A stretch of DNA of 46,248 nt, taken from positions 1 through 46,248 of the forward strand of contig JACRGY010000010.1 of the NCBI GenBank assembly GCA_016212165.1, read 5' to 3'. Below the pieces are notes generated by a model. It was not told where the DNA came from. It did not search any database and saw only the letters and a list, made by a program, of their open reading frames with translations. How positions within the stretch are numbered: position 1 is the first letter of the stretch; each line of letters opens with the position of its first letter. This document shows, piece by piece, positions 34,852 to 43,097 of the stretch. This DNA comes from Nitrospirota bacterium (GTDB taxonomy: Bacteria; Nitrospirota; Thermodesulfovibrionia; Thermodesulfovibrionales; UBA1546). Both the position numbers and the translations under genes were made by a program.

Positions 34852-35438
34852 TAAAAATATCTCTGCTGATAATCTTTTCATTTATCCTCGGCTCGATTCC
34901 CTTTGGCGTTATAATCGCAAAGGCTAAAGGCATTGACCTGAAAAAGGTCGGAAGCGGGAACATAGGCGCAACAAATGTCCTTAGAACCTTAGGCAAAGGC
35001 TCTGCTGCCATGACACTGCTGGGTGATATGTTAAAGGGCGCCGCTGCCGCAGCAATCGGGGCTTACTTGTCTGTGGGAGCTGCTTACGAAGGGATAATGG
35101 GGATTTCCGCCATACTCGGCCACAATTTTTCTCTCTTCCTGGGATTCAGGGGCGGGAAAGGCGTTGCCACAGGTATTGGAGTTTTGTTAATTTATTCTCC
35201 ACAAATTGCTATACTTACACTTATAATATGGCTGGTAGCAGTGCTCATGACAAAATATTCTTCTTTGGGGGCAATTATGTCATTTGGGCTTTTGCCGGTA
35301 AATGTCTGGTTATTTGATTACTCAAAGGTGAAATTAATCACCTCGGCCGTAATTACAGTTTTAATCTTATCAAGGCATATTGGAAATATGGAGAGGCTTA
35401 TAAAAGGGACTGAAAAAAAGATTGGAGAGCGGTCTTGA
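34848..35438 (+). CDS. plsY: Glycerol-3-phosphate acyltransferase PlsY
   Basis: A 196-residue protein with five or six membrane helices and the PlsY motifs GSIPFGVIIAKAKGIDLKKVGSGNIGATNVLR, GDMLKGAAAA and GHNFSLFLGFRGGKGVATGIG. It transfers the acyl group from acyl-phosphate to glycerol 3-phosphate, the first step of phospholipid synthesis. ATGA overlap with pgsA; its stop overlaps the TTG start of the next gene. Confidence 0.95.
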   Translation: MIKISLLIIFSFILGSIPFGVIIAKAKGIDLKKVGSGNIGATNVLRTLGKGSAAMTLLGDMLKGAAAAAIGAYLSVGAAYEGIMGISAILGHNFSLFLGFRGGKGVATGIGVLLIYSPQIAILTLIIWLVAVLMTKYSSLGAIMSFGLLPVNVWLFDYSKVKLITSAVITVLILSRHIGNMERLIKGTEKKIGERS

Positions 35439-37138
35439 CAAAAAATAAGGTTATTTATCCCGTATCTTTGCTCTTTGCATTTCTTTTGGCATTATCTTTC
35501 CCTCTGCCCTCCTTTGCAGAAATCGCAGACCCGGCCCCGCGGGATGTTTATGAATCAAGGCTTAACAGCGGATTGAAAAACACCGAGCCATATTCTTATT
35601 CCTTAATTAAAAAAGCGCAGGCCGACCCATCCAATGCAAAACGCCTTTTAACAGAGGCAATAAAATATTCTCCGGATCTTCCGGCTGCATATTTTGAAAT
35701 GGCAAGGATAAGGTTCTCGCTTTCTCCTGAGGGCATATTTGAAGGACTCAATTATATGATAGAAGGCATCAGGGCGTATGAAAGAAATTTCTGGTGGCTG
35801 GTAAGCATCGCCGGGCTGTCATTTATCAGTCTTATATCGTCATTTATTCTTGTCTTTATAATGGTTGCGGTCATAAGATTTTTTACAGATTCACCACTCC
35901 TCTCTCATGACATTATAGAAGACAAGAAGAAGTTTTTAATTATCCTGTCTCTTGTCCCTCTTTCCCTGGCAGGCCCTTTATTTTTTATCGCAGGCACGAT
36001 ATGCCTCCTGGGGCTATATTTCAGCAAGGCGGATAAAGCCATTGTATATGGGGCCATATTATTCCTTTTATTATCGCCTTTTTTACTGCGCATAACAAAT
36101 ATTTTCCTTTCTGCAGCTTCTCCTGAACTCAGGGCCAGCGTTGCTGTAAATGAGAACAGGGACAACAAACATGCCCTCTCCGCCCTCAAGGGCAAGAATG
36201 ATTTTGTCTCTCTTTTTTCCTACGGGCTTGCGCTTAAAAGAGAAGGGCATTATGAAGAGGCAATAGCAGTTTATAAAAATATTTCACCATCCTCTCCTGA
36301 CCCTCGGGTTTATGTAAACCTCGGGAATTGTTATTACGCTATCAATGATATTGCTGCTGCTACAGATTTTTATAAAAAATCCCTGGAGATTAAACCGTCG
36401 GCTGAAGCATATTATAATCTGAGCCAGGTTTCCCGTGAAAGGTTTGATTTTGTAAAAGGTGAGGAGTATTTTATTGAAGCAACAAAATTAAACAGAGAAG
36501 CTGTATCAAGTTTTGCCGCAAACTCAAAAAGAACCCCAAACCGCTTTCTTATGGACGAGACCCTTCCATTATCTGTCTTATGGAAATACGCAGACAGCAG
36601 ACCCCGGGAATTGATAAAAATCTCCTTATTAAGCTCAGCCCTTACAGCTCTGGTTGCAATAAGCTTAATCGTGTTATTTTACCTGATTGCCTCCAGGGCA
36701 AAAGACAGGGCGTACAGATGCAAGAGGTGCAACACAATACTTTGCGGCAAATGCGGGAAAGAATTGCTCTGGGGGCAGATGTGCGCTCAATGCTATAAAT
36801 CTCTGGTTAAATTCGACGGGCTTGATTCAAGGGTGAGGGTAGCCAAATTGCTGGAGGTTCAGGAACTCCAGACAAAAAGAAGAACTATAATCAGGATTCT
36901 TTCATTAACTCTCCCTGGAATAGCTCATATCTACGCAGGAAAAATCCTGGGAGGAAGCCTGTTCCTGTGGTCATTCCTGTTCCTGCTGATTTTAATATTA
37001 CTGAACCCATTTTCCCGGACAGGCCTTTCCTTTTTCTCTCATGATTGGCTAACTATTCCGTCACTGGCATTGATGGCTGTCTTATTCTTTATTTCCGGCA
37101 TCGTTGTAAGAAGGAGGCTTAACAGAGGATGGCTTTAG
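35435..37138 (+). CDS. Membrane TPR protein with zinc-ribbon-like cysteines, unknown function
   Basis: A 567-residue protein starting at TTG (overlap with plsY 4 bp). A signal peptide (7-28) is followed by a TPR-like region, a block of membrane helices (about 123-150, 167-195, 203-225), cytoplasmic- or periplasmic-side TPRs (about 255-355), a helix at about 395-419, a six-cysteine zinc-ribbon-like segment (C429, C432, C437, C440, C450, C453), and C-terminal helices (about 485-525 and 538-557). It overlaps the next gene by 10 bp. No enzyme motif. It may organise an envelope complex, perhaps with the pseudopilin-like protein encoded next; that is inference. Confidence 0.82.
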   Translation: MTKNKVIYPVSLLFAFLLALSFPLPSFAEIADPAPRDVYESRLNSGLKNTEPYSYSLIKKAQADPSNAKRLLTEAIKYSPDLPAAYFEMARIRFSLSPEGIFEGLNYMIEGIRAYERNFWWLVSIAGLSFISLISSFILVFIMVAVIRFFTDSPLLSHDIIEDKKKFLIILSLVPLSLAGPLFFIAGTICLLGLYFSKADKAIVYGAILFLLLSPFLLRITNIFLSAASPELRASVAVNENRDNKHALSALKGKNDFVSLFSYGLALKREGHYEEAIAVYKNISPSSPDPRVYVNLGNCYYAINDIAAATDFYKKSLEIKPSAEAYYNLSQVSRERFDFVKGEEYFIEATKLNREAVSSFAANSKRTPNRFLMDETLPLSVLWKYADSRPRELIKISLLSSALTALVAISLIVLFYLIASRAKDRAYRCKRCNTILCGKCGKELLWGQMCAQCYKSLVKFDGLDSRVRVAKLLEVQELQTKRRTIIRILSLTLPGIAHIYAGKILGGSLFLWSFLFLLILILLNPFSRTGLSFFSHDWLTIPSLALMAVLFFISGIVVRRRLNRGWL

Positions 37139-38199
37139 AGGGGTCCTTAAAAGAGTTTGGTCTTGCAGACATATTACAGCTGATATATTTTCAGCGCAAG
37201 ACAGGCATTCTTACGCTTGAAGGCAGGATGGACAAGGTCCGCCTCCTGTTTTACGAAGGCAATATTGTGTCGGCAGAGTCAAAAAGAAGGGTCGAGGCAA
37301 ATCGTCTCGGCAAGGCACTTGTAAAAAAAGGGATATTAAAAGAGGAAGACCTTCAGAAAGTCCTCGAGGAACAGCAGTCTACAGGCATAAAGACCGGCAA
37401 TATCCTTATAAAAAATGGGCTCGTTGAAAAAGAACACATACAGGCGATTATCACTTCTCAGATAACCGAAACAGTAACCCAGCTTTTCGGGTGGAAAGAG
37501 GGGATGTACGAGTTTTCACCTCAGGGAGTCCCTGTTGACAAGGAAATACCTGTAACACTGGATACACAACATCTATTAATGGAAGGGCTCCGCATACTTG
37601 ACGAATGGTCGCTGATAGAAGGCAAGCTGACCCTTGATACTGTTTTTGAAAAGACAGGCAAGGAAGGCATTGAACTTACACCTGACGAAGAAGAGATATT
37701 CGGATTTGTTAATAGTGAAAGCGATGTAAGCACAATAATCGACAATAGCCAGATGGATAATTTTCAGGCATCCAAAGCCCTTGTTTCTCTTATGGAAAAA
37801 GGTGCAATTGAGCCCAAAGAGGCCATACCCATAGCGCCTGTGGCTGCCTTGCAGGAAGCAGCAGCGCCGGCAAAAAGAAAGCTATCCCTTACAAAATTTG
37901 TTACAGCAGTCGTTTTTTTAATCAGTTTTTTTATATCGTTGGTTCCGGTAATTCCGCTTTTACTCCAGGGAAACAACAACTTTGCCAAGATTAAAACATC
38001 GGAAGATATAGATGGCATCAGGTTCAGAATTGAAAAATACAGATACGAGAACGGTTCTTATCCGCCAGCAATAGAACAAATAACAAAGATGACTGACGGG
38101 TGGGGAAGGCCATTTATCTTTAAAGCAGAAGACAATAATTTTGTCCTTCTCAGCATGGGCCCTGATGGTAAAGAAGGGACAGAGGACGACATCTATTAA
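37129..38199 (+). CDS. DUF4388 protein fused to a GspG-like pseudopilin C-terminus
   Basis: A 356-residue protein. Residues 1-145 form the DUF4388 (PatA N-terminal) domain, [30 protein letters not shown], often found in regulators of gliding, pili and secretion. After a linker and a helical region, a single membrane helix (about 257-280) is followed by [25 protein letters not shown] and [12 protein letters not shown]...[18 protein letters not shown], which is the calcium-binding C-terminal signature of type II secretion major pseudopilins (GspG). No prepilin-peptidase signal is visible. The helix would place the GspG-like part in the periplasm. The combination seems unusual. It overlaps queC. 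Confidence 0.87.
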   Translation: MALEGSLKEFGLADILQLIYFQRKTGILTLEGRMDKVRLLFYEGNIVSAESKRRVEANRLGKALVKKGILKEEDLQKVLEEQQSTGIKTGNILIKNGLVEKEHIQAIITSQITETVTQLFGWKEGMYEFSPQGVPVDKEIPVTLDTQHLLMEGLRILDEWSLIEGKLTLDTVFEKTGKEGIELTPDEEEIFGFVNSESDVSTIIDNSQMDNFQASKALVSLMEKGAIEPKEAIPIAPVAALQEAAAPAKRKLSLTKFVTAVVFLISFFISLVPVIPLLLQGNNNFAKIKTSEDIDGIRFRIEKYRYENGSYPPAIEQITKMTDGWGRPFIFKAEDNNFVLLSMGPDGKEGTEDDIY

Positions 38200-39073
38200 A
38201 AAGGGGGTTAGGGGTTCGGGGGTAGGGGTTAGAAGAAAAGACCAATCCCCAATCCCCAATCCCCAATTTCCAATTCCTAAGGCTGTTGTTCTCTTAAGCG
38301 GAGGGATTGACTCTTCGACCACGCTTGCTATTGCAAAATCAAAAGGCTACGAACTATATGCACTTAGTTTTGACTACAGCCAAAGACATAAAATAGAACT
38401 TGAATCAGCAAAAAAAATTGCACTGGCACTCGGTGTAAAAAAACATCTGACAATAAAATTTGACCTGAGAGAGATTGGCGGCTCGGCCCTGACATCAGGG
38501 ATGGAAGTGCCAAAATCAGGGGTTAGGGGTCAGGGGTTAGGGGTTAGTAGTAAGAACCAATCCCCAATCCCCAATCCCCAGTCCCCAATCCCTGTCACCT
38601 ACGTTCCTGCACGGAATACAATTTTCCTGTCTTTTGCCCTTTCATGGGCAGAGGTGCTTTCAGCGGAAAATATATTCATAGGCGCAAATGCAGTTGACTA
38701 TAGCGGGTATCCGGACTGCAGGCCGGAATATCTTAAGGCCTTTGAGGCTATGGCCAACCTTGCAACAAAGGCATCTGTTGAAGGGCAGATGAAATTCAGA
38801 ATCAATGCGCCTTTAATCAACATGACCAAGGCAGAGATTATTAAAAACGGGAAACATCTCGGCCTTGATTATTCGCTGACATGGAGTTGCTATGACCCGC
38901 AACCAAAGCAATTACAGGTTAAGGCTAAGGCTAAGGCTGAGGCTAAGGCTAAGGATTTCTCAACCTTAACCTCTACCTCAACCTTATTAATTCCCTGCGG
39001 CAGATGTGACAGCTGCCTTTTCAGGGCAAAGGGCTTTAAAGAGGCAAGAATAAAAGATCCCTTGCTGCGGTAA
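38165..39073 (+). CDS. queC: 7-cyano-7-deazaguanine synthase QueC with three in-frame repeat insertions
   Basis: The enzyme makes preQ0 from 7-carboxy-7-deazaguanine with ATP and ammonia, for queuosine. Motifs: [19 protein letters not shown] (PP-loop), [54 protein letters not shown] and the zinc site SCYDP...PCGRCDSC. Normally the Met sits directly before the PP-loop; here a repeat occupies that place and no ATG, GTG or TTG lies between the upstream stop and the PP-loop in frame. The nearest starts are the ATG at 38165 or TTG at 38141, both inside the preceding gene, adding a tail of about 38 or 46 residues. Two more inserts follow (38516-38592, and 38916-38987 inside the zinc site). The core residues are intact, so it may still work. 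Confidence 0.85.
   Translation: MVKKGQRTTSIKKGVRGSGVGVRRKDQSPIPNPQFPIPKAVVLLSGGIDSSTTLAIAKSKGYELYALSFDYSQRHKIELESAKKIALALGVKKHLTIKFDLREIGGSALTSGMEVPKSGVRGQGLGVSSKNQSPIPNPQSPIPVTYVPARNTIFLSFALSWAEVLSAENIFIGANAVDYSGYPDCRPEYLKAFEAMANLATKASVEGQMKFRINAPLINMTKAEIIKNGKHLGLDYSLTWSCYDPQPKQLQVKAKAKAEAKAKDFSTLTSTSTLLIPCGRCDSCLFRAKGFKEARIKDPLLR
38203..38277. repeat. GGGGTTA/CCCCAAT heptamer element, copy 1, at the start of queC
   Basis: A G-rich arm with four tracts of at least four G (38203-38232) and a C-rich arm of CCCCAAT heptamers (38242-38277) face each other as a loose palindrome. It is translated as Gly/Val/Arg and then Ser/Pro/Ile/Asn-rich sequence. Confidence 0.85.
38516..38592. repeat. GGGGTTA/CCCCAAT heptamer element, copy 2, inside queC
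   Basis: The G-arm (38516-38547) has four GGGG tracts separated by three bases. The C-arm (38557-38592) repeats CCCCAAT. About 25 extra residues ([13 protein letters not shown]...PNPQSPIP) result between MEVP and VTYVPARN. Confidence 0.88.
38916..38987. repeat. GGCTAA/AACCTC tandem element inside the QueC zinc site
   Basis: Five to six GGCTAA hexamers are followed by an AACCTC-type arm. It inserts a Lys/Ala-rich then Ser/Thr-rich stretch between TWSCYDPQ and PCGRCDSC. Confidence 0.8.
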
Positions 39074-39127
39074 ACCCCGCCCTTGTTTCTTAAACTGCCT
39101 GAAAGGCAGGGCTTTCTAACGGGGTAA
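39072..39127. terminator. Hairpin element after queC
   Basis: An outer stem AACCCCG/CGGGGT encloses CTGCCT-GAA-AGGCAG (39095-39109). It shares CTAACGGGGT with the priA-dusB element. It probably ends the long operon; no long T-run follows. Confidence 0.5.
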
Positions 39128-39158
39128 AATAAAAAATCCATGATTCCTGCTGAATGTG

Positions 39159-39164
39159 TATAAT
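39159..39164 (+). promoter_or_regulatory. -10 box upstream of the phosphorylase remnant
   Basis: TATAAT lies 12 bp before the ATG of the remnant at 39177. It could now drive the binding-protein/kinase operon. Confidence 0.45.
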
Positions 39165-39176
39165 AGATATGTTCAA

Positions 39177-39233
39177 ATGCGTACATACGATTTGATAAAG
39201 AAAAAACGCGACGGTATTGAACTTTCGATGTAA
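39177..39233 (+). pseudogene. Remnant of thymidine/pyrimidine-nucleoside phosphorylase start
   Basis: The 18-codon frame MRTYDLIKKKRDGIELSM matches the conserved N-terminus of thymidine phosphorylase (M-R-x-D-I-I-x-K-K-R-D-G-x-E-L-S/T) and then stops. Nothing further of the enzyme remains. The next gene begins 19 bp later. Confidence 0.6.
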
Positions 39234-39252
39234 TTATATGGCATGACAGCTT

Positions 39253-40086
39253 ATGAAAAATAAGACAGGCGCATATACAATATCACTATTAATCTTTTTG
39301 TTGGCATGGCTTGTAAACACGCCTGAGGCATATTCTGCACAGCTCATAGGGAGCGGATGTTCTGTAAGCAATGTGGGTTATCTGACAGAGCTTGCCAAAG
39401 AATACGAAAGACGGACAGGCGTCAAGGTATTTGTCCGCGGGGGAGGCACTGTCATAGGCATAGAGGACCTTCGGAACGGCAAGGTTGACTTTGCAGCTTC
39501 ATGCAGAACCAGGGAGGAAGGCGACCCTGAAGATATTGAGTTTATACAGGTTGCATGGGATGCGCTGGTATTTATCGTTCATAAAACAAATCCTGCCAGC
39601 AATATTTCTATAGAAGATGTCAGGGCCATATACGCAGGCAAGATAACCAACTGGAAAAAGCTGAAAGGCAAAGACGCACCAATAAAAATCTTTATATCAA
39701 GGCCCAGAAAAGGCCTTAGCGGTGTTGAGGCCTCAACAAAAGCGCTGGTCTTAAAGGGGCTCGACCCGGTTGAAACTCCGAATACCCTGTCTCTTGCCTC
39801 ATCAGGCATAGTTGAGCAGATGGTGGAAGAGACAGCCGATGGATTTGCAACAACCGGTTTTACAAGCGCAAGGAAAAGGGATGTCAAGATGCTGAAAATT
39901 AAGGGCGTCTATCCTACAAGCAAGAATATTATAAGTAAGAATTACCCGTTGAAAAGGCCGCTGTTTATTTTAATGCCTAAAAAACCGAGGCCAGAGGCAA
40001 AAAAATTTGTTGATTTTGTATTAAGCAGGGATGGGCAGAACTTTATCAGGACACAGGGTGTTGTAGCGCTTTCAGATGTAAAATGA
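39253..40086 (+). CDS. PstS-like phosphate/anion-binding periplasmic protein
   Basis: A 277-residue protein with a signal peptide (about 1-29). The mature part is a PBP-like domain: IGSGCSVSNVGYLTELAKEYERRTGVKVFVRGGGTVIGIEDLRNGKVDFAASCR, VAWDALVFIVHKTNPASNISIEDVRAIYAGKITNWKKL and ISKNYPLKRPLFILMPKK. It resembles PstS but may sense instead of transport: no permease genes follow and its stop overlaps the start of a sensor kinase (ATGA). I infer that it hands ligand information to that kinase. Phosphate as the ligand is a family default, not shown. Confidence 0.87.
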   Translation: MKNKTGAYTISLLIFLLAWLVNTPEAYSAQLIGSGCSVSNVGYLTELAKEYERRTGVKVFVRGGGTVIGIEDLRNGKVDFAASCRTREEGDPEDIEFIQVAWDALVFIVHKTNPASNISIEDVRAIYAGKITNWKKLKGKDAPIKIFISRPRKGLSGVEASTKALVLKGLDPVETPNTLSLASSGIVEQMVEETADGFATTGFTSARKRDVKMLKIKGVYPTSKNIISKNYPLKRPLFILMPKKPRPEAKKFVDFVLSRDGQNFIRTQGVVALSDVK

Positions 40087-42296
40087 GGGTATCCCTGCAA
40101 ATAAAGGTATCTATATTTATAGCGCTGATTATAATCCTTATCAGCGCTGTAAGCACATACCTCTTTACAACAGCCCACACCCGCAGCAAAGAGCAGGGCC
40201 GGATACTGAGAGGCACGGCGCTTTCCTATTCACTCTCCAAGGCAGCAGAGGAAGGGCTTATCAATGAAGACCTTGACCTCATTAAAAAGGCTTCATATAT
40301 TATTAAGTCGCCGGATGTAACCCTTGCACAGGTCTATTCAGATATATGGGAGGCTGTTGACGCCTATCCCTTTGAAAGATTAAAAGACCCTCCAAGCCCT
40401 GAAGCAGTCATGCATTTTAAGGGTGAATCATCGCCTTTTCAGGTAAAGATCAGCGATGGCTATGACTTTTACAGCCCCATATTTTTCAGGACATCCGAAG
40501 ATGCACCCCCCGTAATTATAGGGTTTGTAAGAATCATCCTGTCCTCGGCGGCCATACAAAAAGAACTCAGAGGAATAATTATTACCAATATCGTTGTATC
40601 AGCAATCATAACTCTCCTTGCAATTATATCTATCAATATACTTATAGGACGGCTCGTGATTAAGCCGGTGATGTCGCTTCACAGGGCTGCATCGCAGTTC
40701 AAAGACGGAATAATGCCTGATATGCTTCCGCAGCGCTCTGCAGATGAGATAGGAGAGCTTTCTCTGGAATTTAACAGAATGAGCCATGCAATTAAGGACA
40801 GGACCGATAAGCTGATTGAATCCGAGAAAAAAATAAAATCTATTTTTGAACGGGTTGAGCATGCTATTTTCAGGCTTGGCAAGGATGGCTCCGTAATAGA
40901 GGCCAACAGCAGATTTAAAGAAATGTTTGGAGAAGTAACAGGCCTTTGCGATATCCTGATTGGGGAAAAAACCGCTCCTGACTGCCTTAGAAAAGCGCTT
41001 ACTGAAAAAGGTTTTCATCTTGAAGACATGGCCATCGGGAAAACAGGAGATGAGATTATCATATCGCTCTCTTTATATCCTGAAACGGACAGCAGCGGCA
41101 GCATAACAGGTTTTGACGGGTATCTTATAAATATAACGGAAAAAAAGAGGATGGAAGAAAGGTTAATCAGGGCGCAGAAGATGGAAGCAGTTGGTACGCT
41201 TGCAGGGGGCATGGCGCATGACTTTAACAATCTCCTGACAGCCATTCTGGGATATGCCGAAATTATTTTATCAATGACACAGGAAGGAGATCCTTTTCAC
41301 AAACCGGCAACAATAATCCACGATGCTGCAAAAAGAGGAGCAGACTTTGGCAAAAAGATACTTACTATATCCCGTAAAGAAAAGATGGAAGCAAAATCCG
41401 TAGATATAAATGATATAGTTAAAAATTCCCTGGAACTGCTTCGAAGAAGCATACCTAAAAACATAGAAATAGCTACAAACCTTAAGGAGGGTATCCCGTA
41501 TACAAAGGCAGACTCATCCCAGTTACAGCAGGTTATCATTAACCTTGCGGTAAACGCCAGGGATGCAATGCCGGATGGCGGGAGGTTATTAATAGAAACA
41601 GCAACGGTCGGCATAGAAAATGGCGCTCCCGGCAATATACGTGCCGGGAAGAGCGGCTTTATAAAATTGTCTGTTTCAGATACAGGAGCAGGCATCGACA
41701 GGGTAACACAGAGAAAAATATTTGACCCGTTTTTTACAACAAAGGAAATAGGCAAGGGCACAGGGCTTGGACTCTATATAGTACATTCGATAATAAATAA
41801 TCATGGCGGATACATTAACCTTTACAGCGAAGCGCTCAAGGGGACTCAATTCAATATATATCTGCCTGTTACAAAGGAGACTGATATTGAAGAAGCGCCT
41901 CAGGACACCCAGGATATCAGGGGCTCGGGGCTAATCCTTGTCATAGATGATGAATCTGATGTCAGAGAATTATGCAGGGACATGCTGGAGCCGCTCGGCT
42001 ACACGGTCCTGCTTGCAGAAAGCGGAAGCGCTGGTATAAATATCTTCAGGCAGATGCAGGACAAGATAGCAATTGTCATAATGGACATGATTATGCCGAA
42101 GATGGGCGGCACAGAGGTGTTCCGTGCGTTAAAGACAATTGCCCCTGGAGTCAAGGTATTGCTTTGTTCGGGTTACAGTCAAAATGGTTTTGCAGGCATA
42201 GACGAGCTTTTAAAGCAAGGCGCAATCGGCTCTATTCAAAAACCTTTCTCGCGCCGGGAAATTGCAACTGCCATAAAAAAAGCGCTATCAGGATAA
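40083..42296 (+). CDS. Hybrid sensor histidine kinase with HAMP, PAS and receiver domains
   Basis: A 737-residue protein. Helices at about 8-28 and 163-188 enclose a periplasmic sensor (30-160); HAMP follows (about 188-240), then PAS (about 250-355), HisKA with H379 in GGMAHDFNNLLTAILGY, HATPase (about 480-597; VNARDAM, DTGAGID, GTGLGLYIV) and a C-terminal receiver with D668 in IVIMDMIMPKMGG. ATGA overlap with the binding-protein gene suggests a joint sensor. The output partner is not in the window, since the receiver is not linked to DNA binding. Confidence 0.93.
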   Translation: MRVSLQIKVSIFIALIIILISAVSTYLFTTAHTRSKEQGRILRGTALSYSLSKAAEEGLINEDLDLIKKASYIIKSPDVTLAQVYSDIWEAVDAYPFERLKDPPSPEAVMHFKGESSPFQVKISDGYDFYSPIFFRTSEDAPPVIIGFVRIILSSAAIQKELRGIIITNIVVSAIITLLAIISINILIGRLVIKPVMSLHRAASQFKDGIMPDMLPQRSADEIGELSLEFNRMSHAIKDRTDKLIESEKKIKSIFERVEHAIFRLGKDGSVIEANSRFKEMFGEVTGLCDILIGEKTAPDCLRKALTEKGFHLEDMAIGKTGDEIIISLSLYPETDSSGSITGFDGYLINITEKKRMEERLIRAQKMEAVGTLAGGMAHDFNNLLTAILGYAEIILSMTQEGDPFHKPATIIHDAAKRGADFGKKILTISRKEKMEAKSVDINDIVKNSLELLRRSIPKNIEIATNLKEGIPYTKADSSQLQQVIINLAVNARDAMPDGGRLLIETATVGIENGAPGNIRAGKSGFIKLSVSDTGAGIDRVTQRKIFDPFFTTKEIGKGTGLGLYIVHSIINNHGGYINLYSEALKGTQFNIYLPVTKETDIEEAPQDTQDIRGSGLILVIDDESDVRELCRDMLEPLGYTVLLAESGSAGINIFRQMQDKIAIVIMDMIMPKMGGTEVFRALKTIAPGVKVLLCSGYSQNGFAGIDELLKQGAIGSIQKPFSRREIATAIKKALSG

Positions 42297-42346
42297 AATG
42301 GCCTGATGCATAATGAAAATATCGGGAGCCGTTGCAAATAACCATG

Positions 42347-42375
42347 TTGACAAAGACTCCCTGAACCAATATATT
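42347..42375 (+). promoter_or_regulatory. Sigma-70 promoter of the TPR gene, likely leaderless
   Basis: TTGACA (42347-42352), 17-bp spacer, TATATT (42370-42375). The ATG is at 42384, only 8 bp further, with no ribosome binding site. Confidence 0.7.
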
Positions 42376-42383
42376 AAATAACA

Positions 42384-43091
42384 ATGGATTCAAAGATAAA
42401 TGAATTGTATGAGTTTGGCATGTCGCTGTTTCAGAATGGCAAATACTCTGAGGCAGAACCCATATTCAGGGACATCCTTAAAATAAATCCTAACTATGCA
42501 GATGTATTAAACAAGCTTGGCATTATAACTCACCTGAAAGGCAATACCAAAGAGGCGTCAGAGTATTTTGAAAGGGCCCTTGAACTGAACCCGAAATACA
42601 CAGAGGCTTCCCTTAACCTTGCCATAGCATACAATGACATGGGCGAATTCAAGAAGGCGCAGGAGGTATTTTCAAAGGCAGCTCAGATAGCCCGTCCAAC
42701 CCCTACGTCTCTGGACCCGTTCGCAGCAGGGAAGCTGGCAAACGAACATTATAAGATAGGCAACATTTACTTTGATTTCGCGATGTATGATGACGCCATA
42801 GAAGAATACTCCAAAGCGCTGAAGCTTCATCCATTGCTTGCTGATGTACGCACAAAACTCGGCATGTCCCTGAGAAGCAAGGGGCTCTATGAAGAAGCAA
42901 TAGTACATTTTACAAAGGCAAAGGAAATAAATCCCGGTTATGGACAGGCATGGGTCCAGCTGGGCCTGACCTATTATATGAAGGGCCTTGCAGGCCTTGC
43001 CTTTGAGGAGTGGGAAAGCGCCCTGAAACAAAATCCCAACCTGAAAGAAGCAAAGACGTATATCCAACTCCTTAAAAAAAAGGAACAGTAG
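42384..43091 (+). CDS. TPR protein
   Basis: A 235-residue soluble protein made of about six TPR units (for example YADVLNKLGIITHLKGNTKEASEYFERALELNPKY, with related units at about 70, 120, 155 and 190). There is no signal peptide or enzyme motif. TPRs bind partner proteins. It starts a run with the two peptide-transporter ATPase genes (6-bp gap to oppD), but a direct link is not obvious. Confidence 0.9.
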   Translation: MDSKINELYEFGMSLFQNGKYSEAEPIFRDILKINPNYADVLNKLGIITHLKGNTKEASEYFERALELNPKYTEASLNLAIAYNDMGEFKKAQEVFSKAAQIARPTPTSLDPFAAGKLANEHYKIGNIYFDFAMYDDAIEEYSKALKLHPLLADVRTKLGMSLRSKGLYEEAIVHFTKAKEINPGYGQAWVQLGLTYYMKGLAGLAFEEWESALKQNPNLKEAKTYIQLLKKKEQ

Positions 43092-43097
43092 CCAGCA

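Noticed and set aside
38141-39073. queC as a pseudogene
   Set aside because: Despite three insertions the frame is open to the end and the PP-loop and all zinc ligands are kept, so decay is not shown.
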